Source: Pomphorhynchus laevis (taxonomy: Eukaryota; Acanthocephala; Palaeacanthocephala; Echinorhynchida; Pomphorhynchidae). Taken from it: a DNA stretch of 64,000 bases. The position numbers and the translations under genes are program-made. The notes beneath the pieces are model-generated. The model ran no database searches, was not told where the DNA came from, and was given only the letters and a program-made list of their open reading frames with translations. Positions 10,968 to 21,441 of this stretch are shown piece after piece. The stretch's first letter is position 1; each line of letters opens with the position of its first letter. The DNA lies in NCBI GenBank assembly GCA_012934845.2, contig WNNJ02000464.1:62001-126000 (forward strand), written 5' to 3'.

Positions 10968-11262
10968 TTGTGATATATTAAATAGGCATTTCCGAGAATT
11001 TGCTAACGTGGTAGCATGGGCATAGCCTCTTTAAACTAACCATGTGCTTTCCGGACCATCCTAATTTTATATCACATCCAGATATAAAATTATAAAAATG
11101 TATCCTCCAAAGGATCCTGTGAGAAAGCAAGCAACGACAGCAAGTGAAATACCTGCCGAATAAAATTAGGATGGTCCGGAAAGCACATGGTTAGTTTAAA
11201 GAGGCTATGCCCATGCTACCACGTTAGCAAATTCTCGGAAATGCCTATTTAATATATCACAA

Positions 11263-11337
11263 GGCAGCCGAAACGACTGATGGTAGTTCACCCTACTGAT
11301 GAGTGCTGCCGGCTACCATCAGCTCGTCTAGGAGTGA
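11263..11337 (+). ncRNA. F1 permuted hammerhead-like motif, copy 5
   Basis: CUGAUGA is at 11,296-11,302. The triplet is GUC and stem III begins ACGA; pairing is as in copy 6. Confidence 0.55.
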
Positions 11338-11622
11338 TAAGGAAGTCTGCTCTACTTGTAATCGAACTCCGGTTTTTGGCAACATCTACAATTATGAAAC
11401 TGAAGCTTATTAGCTCCCGGAGCACAGTTTAACACATCCAGATATAAAATTATAAAAATGTATCCTCCAAAGGATCCTGTGAGAAAGCAAGCAACGACAG
11501 CAAGTGAAATTCCTGCCGAATAAAATTAGGATAGTCCGGAAAGCACATGGTTAGTTTAAAGAGGCTATGCCCATGCTACCACGTTAGCGAATTCTCGGAA
11601 ATGCCTATTTAATATATCACAA

Positions 11623-11697
11623 GGCAGCCGAAACGGCTGATGGTAGTTCACCCTACTGATGAGTGCTGCCGGCTACCATCAGCTCGTATAGGAGTGA
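11623..11697 (+). ncRNA. F1 permuted hammerhead-like motif, copy 6 (reference copy)
   Basis: Order on the plus strand: GGCAGC-C (11,623-11,629), GAAA (11,630-11,633), ACGG plus CUGAUGGUAG (11,633-11,646), UCACCCUA (11,648-11,655), CUGAUGA (11,656-11,662), G-U-GCUGCC (11,663-11,670), CUACCAUCAG-C-UCGU (11,673-11,687), A (11,688), UAGG-A-GUGA (11,689-11,697). Pairings: GGCAGC/GCUGCC plus G10.1-C11.1 with one bulged U is stem II. The 14 bp of ACGG-CUGAUGGUAG against CUACCAUCAG-UCGU is stem III. UCACCCUA against UAGG(A)GUGA is stem I with 8 bp. Every conserved hammerhead core position is in place. The linkers are 1-2 nt, so the complete core cannot close within one unit; strands from two adjacent units could form it. 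Confidence 0.6.
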
Positions 11698-11982
11698 TAA
11701 GGAAGTCTGCTCTACTTGTAATCGAACTCCGGTTTTTGGCAACATCTACAATTATGAAACTGAAGCTTATTAGCTCCCGGAGCACAGTTTAACACATCCA
11801 GATATAAAATTATAAAAATGTATCCTCCAAAGGATCCTGTGAGAAAGCAAGCAACGACAGCAAGTGAAATACCTGCCGAATAAAATTAGGATGGTCCGGA
11901 AAGCACATGGTTAGTTTAAAGAGGCTATGCCCATGCTACCACGTTAGCAAATTCTCGGAAATGCCTATTTAATATATCACAA

Positions 11983-12057
11983 GGCAGCTGAAACGACTGA
12001 TGGTAGTTCACCCTACTGATGAGTGCTGCCGGCAACCATCAGCTCGTCTAGGAGTGA
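11983..12057 (+). ncRNA. F1 permuted hammerhead-like motif, copy 7
   Basis: CUGAUGA is at 12,016-12,022. The triplet is GUC. Position 11.1 is U (G-U wobble with G10.1), and there is one mismatch in outer stem III. Confidence 0.5.
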
Positions 12058-12170
12058 TAAGGAAGTCTGCTCTACTTGTAATCTAACTTCGGTTTTTGGC
12101 AACATCTACAATTATGAAACTGAAGCTTATTAGCTCCCGGAGCACAGTTTAACACATCCAGATATAAAAT

Positions 12171-12310
12171 TATATATATATAAATTGGTAGTGCGAAAAA
12201 TCGCTTGTAACTGTGGTCCAGGAGCCTAAACAGGCTACTATTGATTTTAAATCCATATGAGTTGCTAAAAACTGGACTTCGATCATCAGCTCCATCAGTC
12301 TAATGTATAT
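12171..12310 (-). repeat. Bracket repeat F6, right copy (inverted), with short (TA)n
   Basis: The reverse complement matches 5925-6044 with small indels: gagctgatgatcgaagtcc, then a tagcc...ggctcctgg part, then tttttcgcac followed by (TA)6 at 12,171-12,182. A second short (TA)n tract at 12,305-12,324 closes it. Confidence 0.6.
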
Positions 12311-12324
12311 ATATATATATATAT

Positions 12325-12480
12325 TGTAATTGAGTAAAACCGCCAATAAAAGACAAAAATAAATAAGAGCACTTGATGTATTTTTATAAACGCGTTTCGC
12401 TTCAACAATAAAGCTTCGAATTACTGATGAAGCTTTATTATATTTGTGGATAATATTTGACACCGCTGTCACAAATAGGC
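12325..12480 (-). mobile_element. Probable PLE 3'-end fragment
   Basis: The minus strand reads GUUGAAGCGAAACGCGUUUA followed by an ATAAAAATACATC tail, in the style of a PLE 3' end with a GAAAC box. No coding part is attached. The assignment is tentative. Confidence 0.35.
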
Positions 12481-12869
12481 TCGTGACATTTATTAAATGA
12501 TTATTTATTAAAATATTTATTTACATAATATATTAAAATTATCTATTAATTATACAGTCTTGTGATTAATTATTAAAATGTTCATTTGTGTTAATTTATT
12601 CTATGCGTGTGCTTTGATTTTGATTATTTACAAATCTTAATATTACATGAGGGTAATAAATTCAAGGTCAATTATACAAACAACTATGTTATGTAATTCA
12701 ATAATTTTATTTGTTATCTTTTTGCTTTACTCCTGTGGCTTGTTTTATCATGTCGAACTTCAGCAATCACACTTCAAAAGCGTCCCTATCGAATCGATAT
12801 CTATTGCGTTTTCATTGCAACAAGCCAATTGAACTCAATTATCTCTCAGAATATAATTTTTAATCTAGA
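12481..12869. other. AT-rich stretch, nothing recognised
   Basis: No gene, repeat or RNA recognised. A 61-codon frame at 12,647-12,832 has no family motif and is probably chance. Confidence 0.35.
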
Positions 12870-13790
12870 CGGGGAGAGAATATTCAAAATCTGGATTTTA
12901 TCGAGTAGATTATCCAAATATGGATTTAAGGAGTAGATTATACAAATATTGATTAAGAGAGGATATTATCCAAATCTGGATTTATAGAGGATTCAATTCA
13001 AATCTGGATTTAGAGATTAGATTATCATGATCTAGATTTAGAAATTATCAAATTCGGGGAGAAGGTAGCTAAATCTAGATTTAGAGAGTAGAATATCAAA
13101 ATGTGGATTTGGATAGAAGATAACCAAATTTAGATTTACAAAAAAGATTATTCAAATCTAGATTTAGGTAGGAGATGCTCCAAATCTGAATTTAGAGATG
13201 AGATTTTTCTAATCTGAATTAAGAGTGAAGATTATGCAAATCTAGATTTAGAGAGATAATCTAAATCTGGATTTAGAAAAAAGATAGCTCAAATCTAAAT
13301 AAGAAAGAAAATAATGTTATTCTAGATTCAATTATAATCCAAAAATAGATTTAGAGAAGATTATCACAATCTAGATTTAGATTGGCGATTACCAAAATCT
13401 GGATTTAAACAAATAATCCAAAAATATATTTAGAGATAAGATAATCATAATCTGGATTTGGGGGAGAGAAATATCAAATCTTGATTGAGATAGAAGATTA
13501 TCCAATATTAAATTTAGAGATAAGATAATCCAAATCTATATTTAGAAAAAAGATAATCCAAATTTAGATTTTAACCGAAAATAATCAAAATCTGGATTTG
13601 GAAAAATAGATAATCCAAATCTGGATTTGGAAAAATAGATAATCCAAATCTGGATTTAGAAAAAACAGTGCAAATCTTGATTCAGGAAGTAGATTTTATT
13701 CAAATGCGAATACGAGAGGACATTATCCAAATCTGAATTTAAAGAGAAAATTATCTAAAAATATAGATTGAATTATTTATTTAAATAATT
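12870..13790. repeat. Degenerate ~30-bp minisatellite
   Basis: About 30 diverged units of the form aatctggatttagagagaag-attatcc. Spacing is 26 to 40 bp, most often 28 to 32. The core AAATCTGGATTTA is well kept, while the purine-rich linker and the attatc part drift. Adjacent identical units (around 13,600-13,650, aatagataatccaaatctgg) show recent local duplication. No ORF runs through it. Confidence 0.8.
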
Positions 13791-14026
13791 TTATAATAGA
13801 TTTACATAAAAATAAAATGAGAAGAAATAATTTTAATTAAAGTAGTTTAACTTCTGACGATTTTGCATAGATTTAATCTCAATATTTCGAAAATGTAGAA
13901 AATGATTAAATTGTGATTCCCTGTAACATTTTGTGAAGGAAATATAAACTAATTAACGTCAACATTTTTGTTAGTGATAAGCGTTTAAAACTCTTTTTAT
14001 TTATAATAATTTTTGGTTTTGTAAGA

Positions 14027-14605
14027 ATTCAAATAACGAAAAACGTTCATCCGCAACGATCAGAACAAATATCAGAATAAATCTACTTTATCTCAAATCG
14101 TTATCGCGTTAATGTGTTTAATGATAATTTTATAATCAAAATCGATTATGTTTGGATTGACATTTTTCTCAAAGTTTTATTTGGCTTTTAATCTAATTGA
14201 ACGCATATATAATTAAATCTTAAATATGAGATTAACGCTCTAGTTCAACTAGTTCACTAATTGTGAAATAATCTATACTTTAATCAAACAGATAAGATAT
14301 TATATATAAATTACAATTCAAATAACGAAAAACGTTCATCCGTAACGATCAGAAGAAATATCAGAATAAATCTACTTTATCTCACATCGTTATCGCGTTA
14401 ATGTGTTTAATGATAATTTTATAATCAAAATCGATTATGTTTGGATTGACATTTTTCTCAAAGTTTTATTTGGCTTTTAATCTAATTGAACGCATATATA
14501 TAATTAAATCTTAAATATGAGATTAACGCTCTAGTTCAACTAGTTCACTAATTGTGAAATAATCTATACTTTAATCAAACAGATAAGATATTATATAAAT
14601 TACAA
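14027..14605. repeat. 289-bp direct tandem duplication upstream of the SGNH-like ORF
   Basis: The sequence starting attcaaataacgaaaaacg at 14,027 recurs at 14,316 with only a handful of differences, and the second copy ends about 14,605. It lies 80 bp upstream of the ORF start at 14,686, so it may double a promoter or 5' leader. No coding content. Confidence 0.85.
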
Positions 14606-14685
14606 TTCTGCAACAAATCGTATTTTAAATTGTTTTGTACTTGTCAGGATCGAGGTTTTACGAATCAACTTAGGAAAAGACACAA

Positions 14686-15498
14686 ATGCTTGATTTAAAT
14701 TCTGACAAAAGACAAACGTATGAAACTGAATCCGATTGCAATAAGTTTGTTGAAGAGGACAGACTTGATTTACTGAATTATCCCCGTAAATCCGAATCAG
14801 CAGATTCTCAGACGTATAAGCGGAATTTGCTTAATAGTTCACACAACAATTTATTTGACGGACAAATGGTCAACTCCCACGGAGAAATATGGACTCCTAA
14901 TTCAAGTGAAACAGTTTCAAATATAATAAACGATCAACATTTGCTATTTTTAAGGACGTTATCTTTTTCAAATATATTTATAGGTGATCAATGTCTAAAG
15001 CACATACGACCTCAACTATTCGATTCTAGACGCGGATCGTATATCAAAACCATTGAACTTGCCAGAGTTGATTGTATAAAGGAATTCATAATAACATCAA
15101 GGTTTTTTTCTCTAAAGAAAATATTTTACCATGTTGGTGCAAATGATCTCATGTTAGATGGGATGACTCCGAGCCAAGTTGCTTCGAAAATCCGATGTCT
15201 AATAGTTCTAAGCAAAACTTTACGACCAGATGTTGAAGTGTACATTTCTTGCATATTTCCGAGATTAGGTCAACCTGAATCAATCGGAATGGTGGAAGAG
15301 CTTAATAAATTGTTGATGGATTTGGAATCAGTTAAATTTAAAATCACCTGTATAAAACACACCGAAATTATTAGCAATATTTATATGTATGTCGATTCGA
15401 ACGGATCATTATATTCTGATTTCGGAACTCAACTGTTTGTGAGTGGGATTAAGCAAGCAATGAAATTAGGAGAGAGCGATACTTTCGAAGATAGTTAA
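14686..15498 (+). CDS. SGNH-hydrolase-like protein, catalytic residues altered
   Basis: An uninterrupted 270-aa ORF. From about residue 98 it resembles the SGNH/GDSL fold: block I as FIGDQCLKHI (the nucleophile Ser of GDS is Gln), block III as FYHVGANDLM (G and N present, about residue 148), and a block V-like YSDFGTQLFVSGIKQ near residue 243, where the Asp is kept but the usual His is absent. The first 90 residues are polar and low in hydrophobics, with no signal peptide. Similar SGNH domains occur as ORF1 proteins of some retroelements and as host proteins. No RT is attached here. The start is the first Met after the 289-bp duplication. An AATAAA lies only 8 nt past the stop (15,507-15,512), so the 3' UTR is very short. 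Loss of Ser and His suggests a non-catalytic binding role or decay. Not assigned further. Confidence 0.55.
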   Translation: MLDLNSDKRQTYETESDCNKFVEEDRLDLLNYPRKSESADSQTYKRNLLNSSHNNLFDGQMVNSHGEIWTPNSSETVSNIINDQHLLFLRTLSFSNIFIGDQCLKHIRPQLFDSRRGSYIKTIELARVDCIKEFIITSRFFSLKKIFYHVGANDLMLDGMTPSQVASKIRCLIVLSKTLRPDVEVYISCIFPRLGQPESIGMVEELNKLLMDLESVKFKITCIKHTEIISNIYMYVDSNGSLYSDFGTQLFVSGIKQAMKLGESDTFEDS

Positions 15499-15506
15499 AC
15501 CTAACA

Positions 15507-15512
15507 AATAAA
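15507..15512 (+). terminator. Polyadenylation signal AATAAA
   Basis: It follows the stop codon of the SGNH-like ORF by 8 nt; position fits a compact mRNA end. Confidence 0.5.
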
Positions 15513-15739
15513 ACATTTGATATTATACGTCTGTTTCTATTTTTGAGCAATTTTTGTTATCAAATTGAGAAATTTATCAAAAATATAATATCAAAGAATA
15601 AATAAATAATAATATAATAAATATTAAAGATATTTATTAAAATTAAAATTAAAATTAAAATTATTTTCTAAAATTAAATAAAATTATTTATAATTTTATT
15701 CAATAAAATTATTTTATTATAAGATTTGATGATCAAATA

Positions 15740-17230
15740 TTATGTTATATAATTTACTATTTTCTGCTTGATGTTATTTTTAAAATTTCATTATTTAATG
15801 TATTATATTTTATATTATATGGTATGTATGAATGCTCATGCAAAAATATGTTTTTTGTAAATTTAAATATGTCATCTTTACGATATAAATTAATAATAGT
15901 TTTTATTGATGTTAATTTAATGTTCATATTTTATATTTTATCATTATATTATATATTATATGGTATGCATGAATGCTCATGGCGATTTAAGACTAAAATT
16001 AATTATTTATAGGACTATTTCTCTATTATCTTTACTTTTTTTATCTAAAGAAATAAATTATCTTATTTGTCTTTTATAAACAAAAGGTTTTATGTTTTAA
16101 AGTTATATTTATCAAATATATTTATCATTGAAATATAAATTTTACTTATCAATAAAACATGGTTTTTAAATTTGAGGAAATCTGGTAAAAACCATCGAAA
16201 AATTTATTTAATTGAATATTTCAATAAAATATTTAAATGATTTTTAAGAAAGCCAATATCATTGCATATTGTTGCTATTATTAAAATTTCATTATTTAAT
16301 GTATTATATTTTATATTATATGGTATGCATGAATGCTCATGCAAAAATATGTTTTTTGTAAATTTAAATGTCATCTTTACGATATAAATTAATAGTAGTT
16401 TTAGTTAATGTTAATTTAATGTTCATATCTAGATATACACCTTCGACACCATATCTAGATATACACCAAAACCAATTAATATTGGTTTTGTTAAGAATAA
16501 GGCTTTCTGGATAAATGTGCTCACTAATTGAATAAAAATTATTAGAATTAAATACACATATATCATCAATGTATCGAAACATATATTTCATATATTTATA
16601 TTGTTTAGATTTAGTTTACAAAATCTAAACTATATATACACATTCTTTATCATTAATATTAGTTTTATTAAAAATAGGCTACTTGGATAAATGTGTTTGC
16701 TAATTGAATAAAAATTATTAGAGTTAAATAATGTATTATTTAATGTATTATATTTTATATTATATGGTATGCATGTTCATGCAAAAATATCTTGTAAATT
16801 TAAATAAGTCATGTTTACGATATAAATTAATGTTAATTTAATGTTCATATCTAGACATATACTTTCTTTATCATCTTGAAAAAAAGGCTACTTGCATAAA
16901 AATTATTAGAGTTAAATACACATATAGTGATCTTTTTGAAGAAAGTTACAAATTGTTGCAATTCTAAAAATTTCATTATTTAATGTATTATATTTTATAT
17001 TATATGGTATGCATGATCATGCAAAAATATGTTTCTTGTAAATTTAAATATGTCATCTTTACGATATAAATTAATAGTAGTTTTAGTTAATGTTAATTTA
17101 ATGTTCATATCTAGATATACACCTTCTTTATCATTAATATTTGTTTTGTTAAGAATAAGGCTTTCTGGATAAATTTGTTCACTTATTGAAAAAAATGTTA
17201 GAGTTAAATACACATATATCATCAATAATT
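15740..17230 (-). mobile_element. Scrambled tandem fragments of PLE family A, RT palm/thumb
   Basis: On the minus strand the same stretch of the family A RT (from [13 protein letters not shown] through [17 protein letters not shown], then the [22 protein letters not shown] segment, to the HEHSC region) appears at least four times: about 15,750-15,930, 16,230-16,620, 16,730-16,930 and 16,960-17,225. The copies are truncated differently and some carry short internal duplications. The best-preserved pieces are 75-76 codons (16,364-16,591 and 16,995-17,225). This is repeated local rearrangement of one element, not several full insertions. Non-functional. Confidence 0.75.
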
Positions 17231-17276
17231 TTACAGTTTAATACACATATATCCATCCATGTTTATAATAGTTTAA

Positions 17277-17590
17277 AATATGTATAGTTTAAAATATGTA
17301 TCTATTAAATAATTTAAATGATTTTGAAGAAATTCAAAATCGTTTAAATAATTTAATAGATAGTAATTTAATTTCTACACTAATTTCTATTTAATTAATT
17401 TAGATAATTAATATAGATATTAATTTAGATAATTAAACTAGGTATTTATACCTAGTTTAAAATATGTATCTATTAAATAATTTAAATGATTTTGAAGAAA
17501 TTCAAAATCGTTTAAATAATTTAATAGATAGTAATTTAATTTCTACACTAATTTCTATTTAATTAATTTAGATAATTAAATAGATTATAT
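17277..17590. repeat. ~168-bp direct duplication with internal palindrome
   Basis: The segment tgtatctattaaataattta onward occurs at 17,297 and about 17,465. Each copy contains an inverted pair around gaagaaattc. It derives from the C-terminal RT part of PLE family A (compare 44,540-44,570). Confidence 0.7.
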
Positions 17591-19640
17591 TTAGATAATT
17601 AAAATTATTTTTTCATTATTATTATTTCAATAATTTCTATTTAATGTTTTAATAGATAGATAATAATTTAATTTGTTCTTTAATAGAAGAAATTACATAT
17701 TGTAGGACATATTACATATTGACATATTACATTTTAAAATCATGTTAAAATTTCATTATTTAATGTATTATTTTTAAATTATATGATATGCATGAATGCT
17801 CATGCAAAAATCCTTTTCTGTAAATCTAAATATGTCATCCTTACAGTTTAAGCTAATAATAGTTTTTATTGTTACAATAATAAAATAATAATATAAAAAT
17901 TAAATAATTAATAATATAATATAATAAATAATAATGGTTATCCTTATTATAATTAATATTGGTTTTTTTAAGAATTAGGCTACCTGGATAAATTTGTTTG
18001 CTTATTTTTTAAAAATTGTTAGGGAAAATTGTAATTTCGGATTCCAATATAATACATGTATAGTTTTAAATTTTTAAATATCTAGTTAAATACAAATGTA
18101 TCATCAATATATCGAAACGTCATTTTCATATCTTTATATAATTTAGATTTATCTTTTAAACAGTTATGAACAAATTCATATTCTATAAAGCTTAAAAATA
18201 AGTCAGCTATAATTGGGTTACATCTCTTTGGAACACCTTTTATTTGTCTAAATAAATATGTCCATCATTTAAATATTTTTGATTTATCAAAGCATTTAAG
18301 GTTTCAATTAATTCAATTTTATCCGTAAATTTATATTTATCTAATTAATTATATTTAATAATTTTATTTTATTTTATCTATATTTTTTGAGAGTTTAATT
18401 TTTGTTACGTTATAGTTACCGTAGGCGTTATAGTTATTATCGTTTTCTAACAATAAGATTAATTAATTTTTCTAAGGCTTCCTAAAAATCTGCTAGATCT
18501 AGATTTGTATAAAGCGTACTAAAATCGTACGTATTTATATTTTGAAAATTTATTCCTTTTGTCTGTTCTAAAAATTCTTTTGTAGAATTAATACTGAAAT
18601 AGTGTTTTATACCAGTATTAATTTCGATTACCTTGCAATATTTTTTAAATGTGCTTTAATTACTTTAAGTATTTTATTCATATAAACAGAAAGTGGTTTT
18701 AAAATACATTTAAAACCATTAAATATGAACCTGGGTATTTTGGAATAATTATCTGAGTCAGTGACTTAATAAATGTTTCTAAATTGTATAATAATTGTAT
18801 CAATGTACTAAAATCGTACATATTTTTATTTTAAAAATTTATTCTTTCGGTATGTTCTGAGTTTTTCTGTGAAATTAATACTGAAATAGTATTTTAAACA
18901 TGTTTTTATATAAATTTGAATTCCAATTATCTGTTTCAATTTTTATACCCTTTTTATCCATTATAAAACAATGAATTGTAATAATTGTTTCTAAACTTAA
19001 ATTACTACATTCATATGTTGTGTTTATACTTAAATCATTATAATTAATTTCTTGTAAACAATAAAGGAAAGCAAAACATATAGGCATTTGCCACGTAAAA
19101 ATATATTTTTTTGAATTTAGAATTAAAGTTTGTATTCTTTCACAGTACATCTTGCCGACTTTGTTGAACTTAAAAATTTAAATTACTACGGACCATTTCT
19201 CTAACCAAAGGTTGAACTATTTAACCAATTTTAACTAAAGGTTGAGTTATCTGATTCAACCTTTATACCCTTTTTATCCATTATAGAACAGTGACTTGTA
19301 ATAATTGTTTCTAAACTCAACTCACTACATTCATATGTTGGATTTACATATAAATCATTAGAATTAACCTCTTTCATTAGTATATCATAATAAAACTTTT
19401 TCATATGAAGACAAAGTTATTACTAGCTTTATCAATAGTTGTTATTATATAGTTATCCTTTAATTTAGTAAGTTCTTTATACATATCTTTATTAATTTTA
19501 TCTTTCCTTTTATAATTGTTTGTTATTTTCATTTTCTCTCTAATTTTATCTAATATATAAGTTTTCCGAATGTTTATATTTGATATTTTTAAGCTTTTAC
19601 CATTGATCAGTTTACCAATGTAAGCATTTAAGTCATTATG
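17591..19640 (-). mobile_element. Degenerate PLE family A, RT N-terminal half and more rearranged pieces
   Basis: The minus strand shows decayed family A sequence: the [14 protein letters not shown] block near 18,540-18,470, the [20 protein letters not shown] block near 18,680-18,620, a second partial copy of this part near 18,790-18,880, and the CKKFYYDIL block (a PLE nucleotide-binding motif) near 19,400. Fragments of the same element near 19,040 and 19,330 repeat the attacattcatatgttg sequence. The frame is broken many times. Confidence 0.65.
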
Positions 19641-19779
19641 TAGCTAATTGTAATTTTATTTTTATTATTTAATTATATTTATACTCTTTTGATTATAAAT
19701 TTGATTATATTTTGATTAAAATTTATAAATTATAAATTTTTATTAATTGGACTATATCTCAAATCTATTACTGAAACTA

Positions 19780-20629
19780 TTACTATTATATTATGTAGTA
19801 ATAAAGCCATTTTCCGATCATTGGACTTTCAGATCATCTAACAATGTTGTTTATCTTTGTCTTTCAACATTGACCATAATTTGTTGTTATTTTAATCTCA
19901 AGTTTTCTTAGGCAGATATTATAAGTGATATGCCTACCTTCTTGTGTACTTCTTCTGCTGATGTACTTTTATTGATAGCAGGTGATTTTAACACAATGCT
20001 ACTCGATTATATGCCTTTAAAATTGCAATCATTAATAGACCATTTTGCAACGCTAAACTTAACTTACAATTTTCCCATTATGAGACGGGCATAAGAATCA
20101 TTCAATGGCCGTAATTGTATTGATTTAATATTTTTAAATTTCCAAATCAAAAAGGTGCATCTCGATCTGACAAATGAGTGGGCGATTATAATAAAACACA
20201 AACTAGTATTCTGTATTTTAAACTAAAGATATTTAGAAAACAAGTCATAGCTTCAAGCTCCAATCTTAGTAGAATACCATACATTGAAGCTGATACGGTA
20301 GATAATATCGAGGTGGCTATGCAACTCTTGGTAGAAGGAAATGTTTTTAAAAGCGATGATCTAATTAACGAAACTATTTTAAAATCTTGCTTAAAATCAA
20401 AAAAAAGTCGAGTTTAGAGGTTAGGGACACCAGAAATCCGTTTTACTGCGCAAGATTGCGATACCTGATTTCGCTTGGTAAAATTCCTCGATACAATGAT
20501 AATTATAATTTTAAGAATGAATACTTCATGTGTAAAAGGCAGTATAGGGTTCTTTTAAATGAATTTAATCAATTTCGCTCAACCAGGTTAGAGTCTCAAA
20601 AGATAAGGTATGCTGAAAAGTTTCTTTGA
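19780..20629 (+). pseudogene. APE-type LINE (LINE 1), endonuclease end and pre-RT region
   Basis: The plus strand reads LIAGDFNTMLLDY near 19,973, the GDFN motif of LINE apurinic endonucleases, then GRNCIDLIFLN near 20,108, the S/G-x-x-D motif of the same domain. Frames at 20,178-20,417 and 20,387-20,629 continue towards RT with coiled, basic sequence (FKNEYFMCKRQYRVLLNEF). They are in different phases, so the element is broken. It leads directly into the RT at 20,626. Confidence 0.65.
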
Positions 20630-21441
20630 AACTTACAACTAAACGTCTTCAAAAGTCTTATTTAATTTCTCTTTCAGAATGGAGTTCGCACTTTTTGGGA
20701 ATTTTAGGTGGACAAAATGTTGTTGATTTAAGGCAGGAATTAAATAACGTAATCTCTCATAATACGCCGTCACTTTGTGACCCGTTTAATGCTCTATTTA
20801 TGGAAGAAGAACTACAGGTGTGCATCAATAAAATGAAGAATAAGAAAACCGTTGATCCTGATAAATTATTCATAGAAACTATTATAACATCTTTCGATAT
20901 CGTTGCAGATTATTGGGTTATTCTTTTCAACTGCTTTCTCAGTGGCTGCTCTGTTCCTGAATCTTGGAAAGAAGGTATTATTAAGGTATTGTATAAAAGA
21001 AAGGATGATGCTAATAATGTTGATTCGTATCGTGGTATTGCTCTTATTAACTATACCTATAAGCTCGTATCTTTCGCCGTGACTCGTCCCATCATGAAAT
21101 TTCGCGAATATTTGTTTCCACGTGAACAATTCGGTTTTCGCATTAAGTGCTCAACTTTAAATGCCTCAAATATTGTCAAGAATGAAGTACATAAATCATT
21201 TTTTGTTAGAAAGCCTTTATATACCATATTCACAGATTTTACTAAGGCTTTCGACTCTGTTAATCGCCCATTGCTGCTTTTCAAATTAGCTCATTATTTT
21301 CACATAAATGCTGGATTACTACGGTTAATAATAAACATCTTAGAACCAAACTACCTTAAAGTTTTTGACGGCCTAAATTACTCTGAATATTTCTTATCTA
21401 CACAGGGTGTCATGCAGGGCGACTTCCTGAGTACCACTTAA
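20626..21441 (+). CDS. LINE 1 reverse transcriptase, N-terminal and palm part
   Basis: A 271-codon frame with the non-LTR RT blocks in order: KMKNKKTVDPDKLFIETI (block 0/1, about residues 68-85), VPESWKEGIIKVLYKRKDD with SYRGIALINYTYKL (block 2, about 109-145), EQFGFR (about 165), TIFTDFTKAFDSVNRPLL (motif A, about 203-220) and TQGVMQGDFLS (motif B, about 258-268). The frame is lost just after motif B. Motif C appears in another phase near 21,535 as MHADDLAI. The element class is non-LTR with APE endonuclease; the clade was not determined. Confidence 0.75.
   Translation: MKLTTKRLQKSYLISLSEWSSHFLGILGGQNVVDLRQELNNVISHNTPSLCDPFNALFMEEELQVCINKMKNKKTVDPDKLFIETIITSFDIVADYWVILFNCFLSGCSVPESWKEGIIKVLYKRKDDANNVDSYRGIALINYTYKLVSFAVTRPIMKFREYLFPREQFGFRIKCSTLNASNIVKNEVHKSFFVRKPLYTIFTDFTKAFDSVNRPLLLFKLAHYFHINAGLLRLIINILEPNYLKVFDGLNYSEYFLSTQGVMQGDFLSTT

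Larger units (their letters stand above)
9758..11070 (-). repeat. 360-bp tandem array (family F1), left arm
   Basis: The unit starts gtagatgttgccaaaaaccg at 9761, 10,121, 10,481 and 10,841, an exact 360-bp period. There are 3.6 copies differing by only a few bases. The last unit stops inside the sequence ctaattttat at 11,070, where the orientation reverses. Each copy carries one hammerhead-like motif on the minus strand. No ORF is conserved. Unit size, tandem layout and ribozyme content resemble metazoan retrozymes, the small non-autonomous elements associated with PLEs. Confidence 0.9.
11071..12170 (+). repeat. 360-bp tandem array (family F1), right arm
   Basis: The same 360-bp unit in the opposite orientation (landmark aacatctaca at 11,381, 11,741 and 12,101), about three copies. 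With the left arm it forms an inverted repeat with arms of about 1 kb. Roughly 95 bases after 11,071 have no partner on the left and would form the loop. A transcript through both arms would be a very long, nearly perfect double-stranded RNA. Confidence 0.9.

Noticed and set aside
11623-11697. Reading the F1 motif as a normal type II hammerhead
   Set aside because: Stem II flanks fit, but the sequence between GAAA and CUGAUGA forms no proper stem I with 1.1-2.1 pairing, so stem I must come from downstream of CUGAUGA.
14027-14605. Long terminal repeat of a retroelement
   Set aside because: The 289-bp copies are directly adjacent with no internal region, and no integrase or protease is nearby; a plain tandem duplication explains them.
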